Below are positions 22,764 through 32,879 of a DNA stretch of 64,000 nucleotides, piece after piece. The position numbers and the translations under genes are program-made. Numbering within the stretch: the stretch's first letter is position 1; every line of letters begins with the position of its first letter. This DNA is from Basidiobolus meristosporus CBS 931.73 (Eukaryota > Basidiobolomycota > Basidiobolomycetes > Basidiobolales > Basidiobolaceae), in contig MCFE01000328.1 in assembly GCA_002104905.1 (NCBI GenBank), forward strand, positions 1 through 64,000, given 5' to 3'. The notes under the pieces are model-generated. The model ran no database searches. It worked only from the letters and a program-made list of their open reading frames with translations, and was not told where the DNA came from.

Positions 22764-23350
22764 TGGAGTAAGATTGCTCCGTCATGAACACGCATAAAAT
22801 GAAATCCATCCGTTTTATCCATGGTTGTGACTGGATTAGTGCAGAAAAAGGTAGGCATTCATTACTGTGTTCACCAGGTGCATATATTATTGGTAGAAAG
22901 GGATGATTTGATTGGCATTGTGGAGGCGAAATTCCAGCCTTTTTGAAATTAATATAGGAAGATCAGAATAGGCGCAGCCAGGGATGTTTGAATACAACCT
23001 CGATTACTACAACCATCACTCATGCCAACCACATATAAGCTACAATAACCTGATTGCGCGTTGACCGTCACACATCATTCAACACCTATTCAAAGCGGTT
23101 GGAATTGATGGATGGTGTGGTTTTTCTGATTCGTGGACTGAGCTGTAACGAAATGGAACATGATTGAACACATCCTGACAAGGTCGAAACCACCTTCAAA
23201 CAGGTAGCGAAATGCAATAAACGCCATCCATCAAACCTAATCTTTTGCATTCTATGCTCTGGGGCATTAGAAGATAACATGGTGGAAATCCATCTGAAAC
23301 CTACTCGAAACTTCCTGATGGAAATACTGTTGAAGGATGTGAAGGATGTC
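22764..23350. other. Divergent intergenic region upstream of PIF1
   Basis: No recognised coding sequence. A minus-strand frame at 23086-23352 has no family features and overlaps the promoter of the small secreted protein, so I treat it as chance. Confidence 0.45.
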
Positions 23351-23358
23351 AACAGGCT

Positions 23359-23366
23359 TATATAAA
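23359..23366 (+). promoter_or_regulatory. TATA box of small secreted protein at 23403
   Basis: TATATAAA lies 37-44 bp before the ATG at 23403, the same spacing as other promoters in this window. It is the main support for treating the short downstream frame as a gene. Confidence 0.6.
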
Positions 23367-23402
23367 TCTAGCCTGTGACGGTCCCAAGGAAGGATCATCA
23401 AC

Positions 23403-23630
23403 ATGAGACTCTCAGCAGGTATTGCATCGATGCTGACGATGGCACTAGCCGTAGTGTCTGCTCAAGATGTTCCACCATCGCCAACGCCCATCCCACGGAA
23501 GGTCCCCACAACGAGTAGGGCGATGGACGTGATAGCTGAATACACGCATTCTCCATCCACTGCGGAGGAGAATACGGCGACCCCTGAGCCAAGAGAAGAA
23601 CAGAACGAGCCATTGAAAACGAGGAGTTGA
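23403..23630 (+). CDS. Small secreted protein, Pro/Thr/Glu-rich, 75 aa
   Basis: MRLSAGIASMLTMALAVVSA is a clear signal peptide with a likely cleavage before QDVPPS. The mature part of about 55 residues is rich in Pro, Thr, Glu and Arg, has no cysteine and no recognised domain, and is probably disordered. A canonical TATA box and the short leader CATCAAC before the ATG support it. No intron is needed. It is the first of three tiny secreted-protein genes within 1.5 kb. Function unknown; it may be a cell-surface or effector-like peptide, but nothing in the sequence proves either. Confidence 0.65.
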   Translation: MRLSAGIASMLTMALAVVSAQDVPPSPTPIPRKVPTTSRAMDVIAEYTHSPSTAEENTATPEPREEQNEPLKTRS

Positions 23631-23715
23631 ATTGTATATTTGAAAATCACGGATACATGAATTTTGCATGGGTAAAGAGCGAGCAATAAAATGATGCGAG
23701 AGGGATAACATCAAT

Positions 23716-23931
23716 CTACGTCCAGTGAAATCCTATCAGGCCTGTACCAAATGCGAGCAGCCATAGGGAGGCCTCGGTCCTTTCACCATGGCTCGCTCGG
23801 ATATGTGCCATATTTTTGCCACCCACTTTCACTGGTCCACCCATCTCTACGATGTCGGCGGTGGTGAAATCGGTGCTGCATGTGGTGATTGCAATCAGAC
23901 AGATACTCAGGAGGAAAATACGGAGCAACAT
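23716..23931 (-). CDS. Small secreted protein, possibly GPI-anchored, 71 aa
   Basis: The chosen ATG (23931) gives signal peptide MLLRIFLLSICLIAITTC, a short polar middle and a hydrophobic C terminus ending LWLLAFGTGLIGFHWT, which fits a GPI-attachment or membrane tail. A longer frame starts at 23985, but TATATAA on the minus strand at about 23990-23997 puts the transcript start near 23965, favouring the internal Met. The gene is convergent with the previous small secreted gene. No recognised family. Confidence 0.55.
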   Translation of the reverse strand: MLLRIFLLSICLIAITTCSTDFTTADIVEMGGPVKVGGKNMAHIRASHGERTEASLWLLAFGTGLIGFHWT

Positions 23932-24078
23932 GTTGATGGGGGGGGTGATTGAAGTGTGTGTAGCATCCATTGTGTAGCATCCCATATTCCTTATATATCA
24001 AGGTGGATTGAAACAACGACCGCTACCGACATTTAATCAACAACATAGGGAATAAAATCAAACATAGACGGACAGCAT

Positions 24079-24309
24079 TTACTCAACAACTACGGGAATA
24101 TAATCAAACGAAGCAATGTATCCATCCCCAGTCGCTACCTCAAACCAAATTAATTGCCTACAGCCAAAGTTTTGTGTACGCGTCAACCTCGGCAAGGGAT
24201 AAGGAACATGGGCATGCACATCGCAATCAGGGGAAGGGAACCTCTGCCAACGATCTGAAAAACAAGACATGTGCGAAACCACCTCATACAACTCACTGAT
24301 CCTTCGCAC
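24079..24309 (-). other. Possible exon of an unrecognised small gene
   Basis: A 76-codon minus-strand frame reads as ordinary protein (Tyr, Trp, Pro and two Cys, for example PDCDVHAHVPYPLPRL) after a pyrimidine-rich CTTGTTTTTCAG that could be an acceptor. I could not find an upstream exon in compatible phase, so this may be an exon of a decayed gene. Confidence 0.25.
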
Positions 24310-24459
24310 GATCTATTCGCCACTGTCGCCGTTTCCATCTATCCACATGCTGCACCCATTCCTCCCTAATATCCCAATGAGTCAAGGAATCTGCGTTGGA
24401 TGCATGATGACAAGCCGGGTTCACATTGTTTCGGCATGTAGGAAGTGTCCGACCTGACG

Positions 24460-24467
24460 ATATATAA
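24460..24467 (+). promoter_or_regulatory. TATA box of Ser-rich secreted protein gene
   Basis: ATATATAA lies about 85-92 bp before the ATG at 24552. The intervening leader is pyrimidine- and CAA-rich, typical of highly expressed fungal genes. Confidence 0.55.
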
Positions 24468-24551
24468 CTGCCTTTCGGCCATCGAGCTTAATTATCCTTC
24501 AAACAATCAACAATCCTCTTGCACTCTTAGCCTCTCAATACCAACTCAACT

Positions 24552-24872
24552 ATGCGTTTCTTCACCATCACCGCTGTCGTTGCTCTCCTCATCGCCTCTG
24601 CCTCGGCTCAATCGTCCGCCTCCAGTACACCAGCTAGCAGCTCAGCTACTGACCTTAGCTCTGCTGCTACATCGACCCCTACCGGGTCCTCAGCCGCTAG
24701 CTCTGCCACCCCTTCCTCGGTTTCTGGTAGCGGAACTTCCAGCAGTGTCAAGCCCAACACCAGCACAATTGCTGGAGCCAACAAACCCAACTCGGGCTCC
24801 AACCTTGGTGTCGGATCCGCTCTCGTTGGCCTTTTGGTCGCTAGCGGATTGACAGCACAACAGATGTTGTAA
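24552..24872 (+). CDS. Ser/Thr-rich GPI-type cell-surface protein, 106 aa
   Basis: Signal peptide MRFFTITAVVALLIASASA with cleavage before QSSAS is followed by about 65 residues dominated by Ser, Ala and Thr, a likely heavily O-glycosylated stalk. A small-residue site near NSGSN precedes a hydrophobic C-terminal stretch (LGVGSALVGLLVASGL), the usual signal for GPI attachment. This resembles short fungal wall mannoproteins, but there is no family-specific motif. The promoter has a TATA box, and there is no intron. It is plus-strand, between the small secreted gene pair and the F-box gene. Confidence 0.75.
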   Translation: MRFFTITAVVALLIASASAQSSASSTPASSSATDLSSAATSTPTGSSAASSATPSSVSGSGTSSSVKPNTSTIAGANKPNSGSNLGVGSALVGLLVASGLTAQQML

Positions 24873-25109
24873 TTTTTATTTTCCAACCATATTTACAGCG
24901 GATGTTGTGATTTTATTTTCCAACCATATTAAGAGGGTATTCTGCTACTTCGATAGATAGGTAGCTGATTGCGATCGGCTATCAGATCCTGATCCTCTTG
25001 TGATATCCACAGCTATTGAAATAAAGGGAAAATAACTATTTAAAGTTTAACCGGTCGATGTATTAGTTGCTGTAGCCTATCTATAATTCGCCTTGCTTGT
25101 CCACTACTT

Positions 25110-26822
25110 TTACTTGGGATGGTGGTACTGGAGCTGGATATCCTCCAGGAACTGGTTCGACAGTTGGCCCCAATCCTCACTCGAGTTGATCTTTAGAAAC
25201 ACCAGGTTCAAGCACCTCTGCATCAGCTTCTTGACAACCGTCTCGCTCACATACCAGTTGTTGTCGAACTCCAGGTGGGTCAACTCTGTACTCCACATGA
25301 TAAGTCCGTTGATGACCGAGTCGCTGACCCTCCAGCCAGGTAATCCGAGCTCTTTCAGACGGGAGCCAGACTTTCTCAGGTACGGGAATAGGCTGGTGGG
25401 GTCCATGGTGGACCCCTTGGTGGAAGGTCGGGCAAGCACCAGATTCTCGAGAGAGCGCAGGTGGAGACACACCGCTCGTAGTGCCTTCTCCGTAAGCAGT
25501 GGACTCCGTATGTATAGTGATTTCAACTGGGAGCCGTAACACCTGGCGATTTCCATGACCGCCTCATCGGAGGTATTCACGTCAATCAGCTTCAAATACC
25601 TCAAATTTGGACTGCTTTCGACTATGGCCAGGTCGGTGCCGAACGGAAATCTGGTGAACGAAAGGCTCAGCGAGTACAATTTCCGACCAATCGCATTAAA
25701 GAACCCCTTCCAAATGTCGAGGGAGATCCCTTCCGTGTCGTACAGGAAGGACATGTCTAAGCGTCGGAGATTTAACACCGGATACCCGGTGATTTCTTTG
25801 AGCAACGCTTCTGTGAAGCAGATATCTCGCAGGGTTAGGTTCCGAAGCTCCCCGAACGACCGCCAAAGACTCAGGGTCCAGCTGGATGGGATCCCTTTCA
25901 CGCTTTTCCCGCCGGGCTTCAGTACTAGATGATGTAGCTCCCGTATAATACTCTGGGTAGATGGGTTTTCCAAGCACGCGAATTGTTCGGGCTCAACCTT
26001 TTCGAATTCAAACTCTACTTCTCGAAGATCTCTGCATCTCTTACTAAGTATATGCACCAGCTCTCTGGGAGGGGACTTGGCCTTGAATCGCAGCCGCTTT
26101 AGGTTAGGAAGATGGGATAGCAGGGTCGTGACGAACTCCGAATCCAACAAGTTCCCGTCGATATCTAGGGATTTGACACTGGCCGCGTCTGGCAGCTCAA
26201 GAGGAATGCTGGTCCTGACCAAGTCCGCGTCGGTCACATGGATCTCCAGGTGCTCCAGTTTGTGACAATTGTTGAAGATCGAGCCAAGGAAGTGCACCCC
26301 TTTGTCACACCCCGACATCGCAATGCGAGATATCCTGGTGACCTTTTGCAGTGAAGTGGTCATGGAATAGAGCAGCTCTTGCTCGCTGAAGTCCGTTTCG
26401 GAAGACAGATGGATTTGTCTCAGGTTGGGAAGAAATCGCACCAAACCATCCGCGTAGCATAGCATGTTGCTAGCATTCCGATGAAATCTAAGGGTCAATA
26501 CCAGCCTTGCGACTGCGATGAATGGCGGCGTCCAGTAGTAGGTTAGTAACGTATGGAGTCAATTCTCTCGTTAGTCCACTTTACCTTCTCGATTTTGAAC
26601 AATCTGCTGTCTGAATTGGCGGAACTCTCGATGGCTCTTGAATACCGGGGCTCTCCATAAGATCGGCATTGTGGAGATATACCAGTCCCGGTTCACTAAG
26701 CAGAAGGTGGCTAATGCCCGACTATCTTTCTCCAGTATACTCATCACCTTGGTGACAACCGCGGGGTCATACAGGTCCTCATCCAAGGGGCGTATGAAGG
26801 ATTTGGATTTTATAGCTCCCAT
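25110..26822 (-). CDS. F-box / leucine-rich-repeat protein
   Basis: A likely substrate-recognition subunit of an SCF ubiquitin ligase: the F-box would bind Skp1 and the leucine-rich repeats the target. Exon 1 is 26585-26822 and exon 2 is 25110-26512, with a 72-nt intron (GTAAAG...CGCAG, branch CTAAC) and phase match, giving 546 residues. The F-box-like segment is about 20-60 (VVTKVMSILEKDSRALATF). From about 85 onward, irregular repeats of about 25 residues show the LxxLxLxxC/N pattern, for example LPNLKRLRFKA, CRDLREVEFEF and LRSLENLVLARP. No frame damage. The target is unknown. F-box/LRR genes are frequently multicopy in early-diverging fungi, so the identity of the specific member is open. 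Confidence 0.85.
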
Positions 26823-27720
26823 TACGCACGTTACTTGGTCAAAAAATCGTAGTGACCCTGGCCGCGGCGTCTGCTTTTATTGCTATTCACTTCCACTGTT
26901 CGCTTTCGTTATTTTACCAAGAATGGTGCCCATTAATCACCTTCATATACTAGAATAATGCCCCGACAAAAGGATACATGATCATAATCATGACAATCCA
27001 ACATCTATTTATCACGCATTCCCTTCGCCCATTGTGTCCCCGCACCGTTGTTAATCCAACCTTCCTCATTTTGAGCTTTGGGGAGATATGTGGGGGTGTC
27101 GATTCCCAACCTCACAATAGGAGTTATCTCAACCATGCATCATCATTATCCCCATCAGGTGATATAAACCCTTGGCTTTCCTTCACTACTCGTACTGAAC
27201 ACAGTACTTCGCCCATATCCATTCGAATGAATTCCGCCCAGGATGCACAATACCGGTGAGTTAGAGATCACATAACTTGTGCGAACTGACCCCTTATCGT
27301 TGGGTGTTAATCGATGTATATTCATTCCATTGAAAAGACCAAATAGCGTCGTTGCCGAAGAGATCAGGACTTGTGAAGCCAGAAAAACTATGTTTGCTAT
27401 TTTAATGAGATAGACGATGGCGAGTCACATAAGAATAAACCTGTGTAAAAGCCATTTACTAAATAGCAAAAGCAGAACCATTGGTAAATAGTGAAGAAAT
27501 ATGGATGTTCAGGAAAATTTCGATTTCGCTTGTCTAGTGATCTCCACGCCTGCCAAGTTCATCCTTCCACACGATCTGCAAAAAATCCACATGCCAATTT
27601 GCCTTCGTCTGATGATGGTTGGTTTATTTGGATTTCCATGAAAGCTCGATTCAACAAATCTGCATACATGTCAAGTCGATAGGTGTATATTGAGTCTCAG
27701 ATCAATAGCTTCAGTAGTAG
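26823..27720. other. Intergenic region with no supported gene
   Basis: Only short frames. A TATA-like GATATAAA at about 27160 followed by an ATG at 27227 and a GTGAGT after nine codons could be a first exon, but I found no matching second exon. Confidence 0.45.
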
Positions 27721-27727
27721 CCGTAAA

Positions 27728-28272
27728 ATGGGCGGCATTGGCAGGGGACACATTACAGGCATCTTGACTCCGATTACCAGCAGCAACGATGAAAGTTACT
27801 CTAGCGTTGACAGTAGCATTCACTACTTACTGTTACCACCGCAAAGGGGCTTGTTGGCCATACTCTTGTGAATACCTGCTCTACCTCGACGTACTCAACA
27901 TCTCCGTGAGCCTTGAGCTCAGAAACCAACCCTTGGCAGTGTGTGTCGGCATAGGCGTTGAAGCTCTCCAAGGAGAACTTGTTCTTGAGCTCATTCTTCA
28001 GCCCATTGTTGCCACTACGACCATGGTTGTATTGGTCAAGCTTGGTCTTCAAGAACTGGTCAACTGCAGCAAACAATGGCAAGCATCAGTTAGAATATCC
28101 AGTTACATCAGTCCAGCCGTAGTAATGGGCTCATACCTTTGTTGGAGTCAGCACCTTCCTTGATTTTGACGATGTACTTGTTGGCGACATCGACAATTTG
28201 GGCCTCGGTCAGCTGGGCAGTCAAGAAATTGGTAACTACGGAGCCCAGAGTGAAAACGCGGAAATTAACCAT
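27728..28272 (-). pseudogene. Subtilisin-like protease pseudogene, internal deletion
   Basis: Close relative of the intact gene at 28758-30021. Exon 1 (signal peptide and start of the propeptide) and the intron are present, as is the propeptide up to VEVEQVFT. Then about 390 bp, carrying the catalytic Asp and His regions, are missing. The frame joins to the part corresponding to the block after the deletion, reads TRVWPTSPFAVV out of frame and stops after 24 codons. A further gap of roughly 18 bp and loss of everything after the oxyanion-Asn region follow. The deletion joins at a shared ACAAGAGT/CAAGAGTGTGG stretch, suggesting microhomology. It cannot give an active protease. Confidence 0.85.
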
Positions 28273-28329
28273 CTTTGATAACCGGTATTTTTTATCATAT
28301 GACATGTGCCGGGTCAGCACATGCAGTAT

Positions 28330-28757
28330 TAGAAAGCTGGAATACTTCTATTTCTAAGGTCTTGAGAACAATGCTGCAAAGGTCGATACGGTATCTGCTA
28401 ATGCATATCAGTAGCATAAACAAACGATCGTTGATCCTATCCATATATCTGGAAAGAGGGTGAGATTTTTCATTGCGCGATCGAACAACTTTCCTAATAT
28501 ATTGACTTCGCATGCAAGACGTCCAAGCGACCAAATTTATGATTGACCTCGGCCATTTTCACCTGTTAGCTGGAAATTACCCACCCATTGGTTGATCTGA
28601 CTGAGATGTTGCAATAAAATTACGATCATAAATGATTACCAAATAGGGCGACTATCCACAACGACCGATGGTATTAAAAAAATCCTGGTAATGTAGGCAA
28701 TGTGGCTTTATTCACTAACTTGGATTGTGGCGTGATACGATAGTGATAACGATTGAT
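28330..28757. other. Intergenic region between subtilisin copies
   Basis: No recognisable coding sequence. It would contain the promoter of the pseudogene and the 3' flank of the intact subtilisin. Confidence 0.4.
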
Positions 28758-30021
28758 TTACTGGTTGGAGTTGAATACCAAAAGGTTGGGGGTGGTGCCC
28801 TTCAATCCGGTGATGACATCCTTGGTGGCCTTGGTTTGAAGTGCCGTGTAGACTTCAGCTGGGGTATTCAAGCCACCTTGAGACAGGTACAAGGCTGCAA
28901 CACCAGCTACATGTGGACTAGCCATGCTGGTGCCAGAGATCTTCTTGGATGCGTTGGTGCCTCCAATCCAAGCAGAAGTGATGTCCTGGCCTGGGGCAAA
29001 GATCTTCACGCACTTGTCATAGTTACTGAAGCTAGCCGAGGTATCAGTACTAGTAGTGGCTCCAACAGCGAACGCGTCGGCGGCATTGGCAGGAGACACA
29101 TTGCAAGCATCTTGGTTCTCATTACCAGCAGCCACAATGAAGGTAACCCCAGCCTTGACAGCAGCATTCACAGCCTGCTTCAAGGCCTCACTGTTACCGC
29201 CACCAAGGGACATGTTGGCCACACTCTTGCGACCACTCTTCTTGGCTTGCTCAGCAACCCAGTTAACTCCGGAGATGACTCCGGAGGTAGTGCCACTTCC
29301 ACTGCCACTCAGCACCTTGACTCCAATGAGCTTAGCCTTCTTGGCCACACCGTAGGTGTTGCCACCGACAGTGCCTGACACATGAGTGCCGTGACCATTG
29401 AGATCATCGTTGGCCTCACCAGTGATGAAGCTCACTGGGAGGGTGGCTCTGCCTCCGAAGTCAACGTGCTTGACATTGATACCAGTATCGATGACATACA
29501 CATCAACACCCTCACCAGCCGAGTCGGGGTAGTTGTATGGGGCACTGAGGTCACGGGCACGCTGAGAGATTCTTGGAAGGCCCCAACTTGGCGGGTTTGT
29601 CTGAATCCCGGAGATGGTGAATACCTGCTCAGCTTCGACATACTCAACATCTCCGTGAGCCTTGAGCTCGGAGACCAATCCTTGGCTGAGTGTGCCGGCA
29701 TAGGCGTTGAAGCTCTCCAAGGAGAACTTGTTCTTGAGCTCATTCTTCAGCCCATTGTTGCCACTACGACCACGGTTGTATTGGTCAAGCTTGGTCTTCA
29801 AGAACTGGTCAACTGCAGCAAACAATGGCAAGCATCAGTTAGAATATCCAGTCACAACAGTCCAGCCGTAGTAATGGGCTCATACCCTTGTTGGAGTCAG
29901 CACCTTCCTTGATTTTGACGATGTACTTGTTGGCGACATCGACGATTTGGGCCTCGGTCAGCTGGGCAGTCAAGAGAATGGCAACTAAGGAACCAAGAGT
30001 AAAAGTGCGGAAATTGACCAT
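28758..30021 (-). CDS. Secreted subtilisin-like serine protease (S8, proteinase K-like)
   Basis: Extracellular alkaline endoprotease made as a prepro-enzyme. Exons 29886-30021 and 28758-29812 with a 73-nt intron give 396 residues. Signal peptide about 1-20, then an inhibitor-I9-type propeptide to about 111, then the catalytic domain: Asp154 (VIDTGI), His186 (NGHGTHVSG), oxyanion Asn276 (AAGNEN) and Ser341 (SGTSMASPHVAG). There is no C-terminal extension after LVFNSN. TATA box TATAAAAG on the minus strand at about 30074-30081, about 55 bp before the ATG. It is flanked by two broken relatives, so it is the surviving member of a local cluster. Such enzymes digest host or environmental protein in insect-associated and saprotrophic fungi; the specific role here is unknown. 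Confidence 0.96.
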
Positions 30022-30073
30022 GATACAAAAGAGAGTCCAGAAGTGATGATACTCCGTGAAGTGCGGTTACCTG

Positions 30074-30081
30074 CTTTTATA
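30074..30081 (-). promoter_or_regulatory. TATA box of the subtilisin gene
   Basis: TATAAAAG on the minus strand lies about 53-60 bp before the ATG at 30021, the usual spacing for the genes in this window. Confidence 0.6.
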
Positions 30082-30099
30082 TGTCCGGTGGAAAGTGTG

Positions 30100-30990
30100 C
30101 TAGTCGATTCTAGTGGCTTTTCTTAAATAGTTTGCATCATCGAATACTGCCATGAAAGCCGGATTTGGTACCGTTGGGAACTTCTTTACCCATGATTATC
30201 TAAAATCATAGTTCGAAGTGATCTGTCGTGTCTTTCCCATGAACACCTTTCTAACGTGAAGTCGTCCCGTGTGCTATGAAACCAGTATGGTATGCTATTG
30301 TATTAGAGATCTGGAAAGCTGTAGTGGTCACCTGTTCTTGAGCTTTGAGCAGGTTATCAGGAAATGTTTATGTATCCGACCGTATATCAGAAGATCTTTT
30401 CCATATTTCGATCATGAATGTGAAGATACCGTGAGGACAGTCAGATCATGCCTCCCTTCTTCGTTGCAAGCAGTGCCTAGGATTAAACGATGGTGTGATG
30501 GGATTCTAATGAAGAGTTTCCCACAAAATATCCGTGATCACGGTAAGCTTCAAGTAGCCCAGAACCATCCCCATGGTAAGAATGCAACCGGTTCTGGTGC
30601 TGAGTATGCGAAAATCGTTGCCGATCTTTACCATGTTTCCGGAAAGCCAACCTGAATTGCCCCGGATGTCACCAAACTGTCCTAATGTGTAGTGATTGCA
30701 CACTAGATGTCTGAATGACGAAGTATTAGATTGCCCTAATGATTCCCACCACTCTATTACGCTCCCAAATCTTGTCCCTCATTGAACTACAGAAAGGCTG
30801 ACCCACGAATCCAGTGACATGATTCGAACAAAGACATGTTGTTGGTGCCAGCCGTCAGGAATTCTTAAAACCTCTTCGTTAACTCATCACGAGATGTGAT
30901 ACGCACTTCGGCCCAGATTCATTTGTGTTGAGTATCATTTAAAACGTGACTTCATTCCTTATTATACTGATACTAATTGCCCATTCCTTG
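30100..30990. other. Intergenic region, no supported gene
   Basis: A plus-strand frame at 30269-30655 has no recognisable family, signal peptide or promoter. I see nothing else here. Confidence 0.4.
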
Positions 30991-30994
30991 ACTG

Positions 30995-31374
30995 ATTCGA
31001 TTTGAAACACCAAAAGTTGGGGGGGGGTGGTGCATTTCAATCCAGTAATGGCATTCTTGATGGCCTTGGCTTGAAGTGCCGAGCAGACTTCTGCTGGGGT
31101 GCTTAAGCCACCTTGAGACAGGTACATGGCTAGAACGCCAGCTACATGTGGACTAGCCATGCTGGTGCTAGAGATCTTCTTGGGTGCGTTGGTGCCTCCA
31201 ATCCAAGCAGAGGTGATGTCCTGGCCTGGGGTAAAGGTCTTCACGCACTTGCCATAGTTGCTGAAGCTAGCCGAGGTGTCAGTACTGGTAGTGGCTCCAA
31301 CAGCGAACACGTCGGCGGCATTGGCAGGTGGTATGTTGTAGACGTCTCGACTCTCATTACCAGCAGCAATGATG
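30995..31374 (-). pseudogene. Subtilisin-like protease C-terminal fragment
   Basis: Matches the intact neighbour from the oxyanion region (AAGNES) through the catalytic serine block (STSMASPHVAG, with the preceding SG changed to SS) to LLVF. A one-base change in phase then removes the normal stop and the frame runs on. The upstream part, including signal peptide, propeptide, Asp and His, is absent: homology stops sharply at 31374 against unrelated sequence. It is therefore a 5'-truncated remnant, not a gene. Confidence 0.85.
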
Positions 31375-32870
31375 GGTAAGTTGTCGGATCGGGCTAATTT
31401 ATAACCTTTGGCTGGCTTCGGTGAGAAACAGGGTTCTCCCAAAATTCGACCCAAAATTCGACCCAAAATTCGAACCGGAGGGTCACGTCCCTCTGGGAAC
31501 CCTCGCCGGTCCTTTCCAAACTTGGGAACGGAGGGGTGAATACCGCAGGCTTCTTTCCATCGGTCGATATGAAATATCCCCCATCGCCGTGGCGGTCGAT
31601 CCGGTAAATACCAGCACATGTCGCTGGTATTTGTTGCATGTGGGGCAACCTCACCCGGCACGAGGAGCTCCCAAAGCCGCCAGTTGTCTAGCGGTCAGCC
31701 AAAAGGATCTTCAAATCTCGAAATCCATCACTTTGTAACTGTTGATGTTGCACCATTACTTGGAGTCTGCAGTTATTTCGTTGGCTTGATCTGTGCCAGA
31801 ACTCGTGACTCATCTAGCTCCGAGATCTTCGAAACTCCTGGCCTTTCCTGCGGTACGCAAAGCAGTTGTAATTCTTGTCTGGTTGTGCGAAGGTACGCTT
31901 GGCCTTCTTACGCTGATGATGTTTCACCTGGGAAGCTTGACCATGCTTGGGAAAAAGAAACCCCCACTCGGAATCATTTCTACTAGTCATATCGGGCCGA
32001 AAATCGGCTTAGTGACGGTGTTGATATTGCACATTATCCAATTCGCATAGCTTTGGCGTGCTTAGTGAGCTGGTTCGAGCTCTGGCCAAGCTATGCACAT
32101 GCTCATCGTACCTGGCGTTATTGCCTGGATGGGGTCATCTCACTGATCAATATTTACAATTTACCATGGTTCAATTGGTGATTTCTCCCTGGCATAAAAT
32201 CACACCTTGGTATCACAAAATAAAGCCATAGGTCAGCTGTCCATTGCAAAGCACCCAAAATTCACGTAGAAGGTACTTCTGGCGGAATCTGGCATCAATT
32301 GCTTCTAACCCAAGGTGGAGACAGTTGTAACAAGAACTTCAACCACTTCCACGCTTGGTAGAGAAGCTGGTAGGCAACTGGAGGTGAAGGGATAATTCAT
32401 CTGACTTTGGATCTATAATCTTAATTGGCCTTGGAAAGTTCTGTAATGCAGATTAGAAGTGTTGTAAATTATGTAATCTTGCCTCTTCTGCAAAATTCTC
32501 ACACCTTGCTATTGTTGTACATACAACTTAGGCATTTTAATCATAGGCTATGAATCATGATATTGTATGTCTGGATTCTTTATTTGTACTTAGTTTGATT
32601 ATCACTCCAAAATACCAAACATTAAAGATATGAAAATGCACCAGGTGGTCAAAAGGCCCCCAAGCTTTGCACATATGCACTTGAGACCTTACTGAGTAAA
32701 TCTTGTGTACTTGTCTAACTAAAGCCATGTAATGAACCAAGTGTAAACACCACTTTGACACTTGGCAAATCATTAAGTAAGTATCACATGTCCAATAGGT
32801 CACATAAGCAGTTCTAATTTCTTCAGAACCCTTACAAGTAGGTATTCCCTACAGTTGTAACTAGACTTGT
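31375..32870. other. Unclassified junction region with 12-bp triple repeat
   Basis: Sequence beyond the truncated subtilisin is GC-rich to about 32100 and reads like coding DNA in pieces on both strands, but no family is recognised. Three perfect copies of CCCAAAATTCGA lie at 31438-31473. From about 32150 the composition turns A+T-rich and the transposon half begins. Confidence 0.4.
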
Positions 32871-32879
32871 TTTGTTGAA

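Noticed and set aside
27227-27259. Possible first exon after a TATA-like box
   Set aside because: Only nine or ten codons before a GTGAGT and no second exon in compatible phase.
31680-31725. tRNA-like sequence (TAGCGGTCAG followed by TTCAAATCTCG)
   Set aside because: The A-box-like and B-box-like parts are too close together and no cloverleaf with anticodon arm and paired acceptor ends can be drawn.
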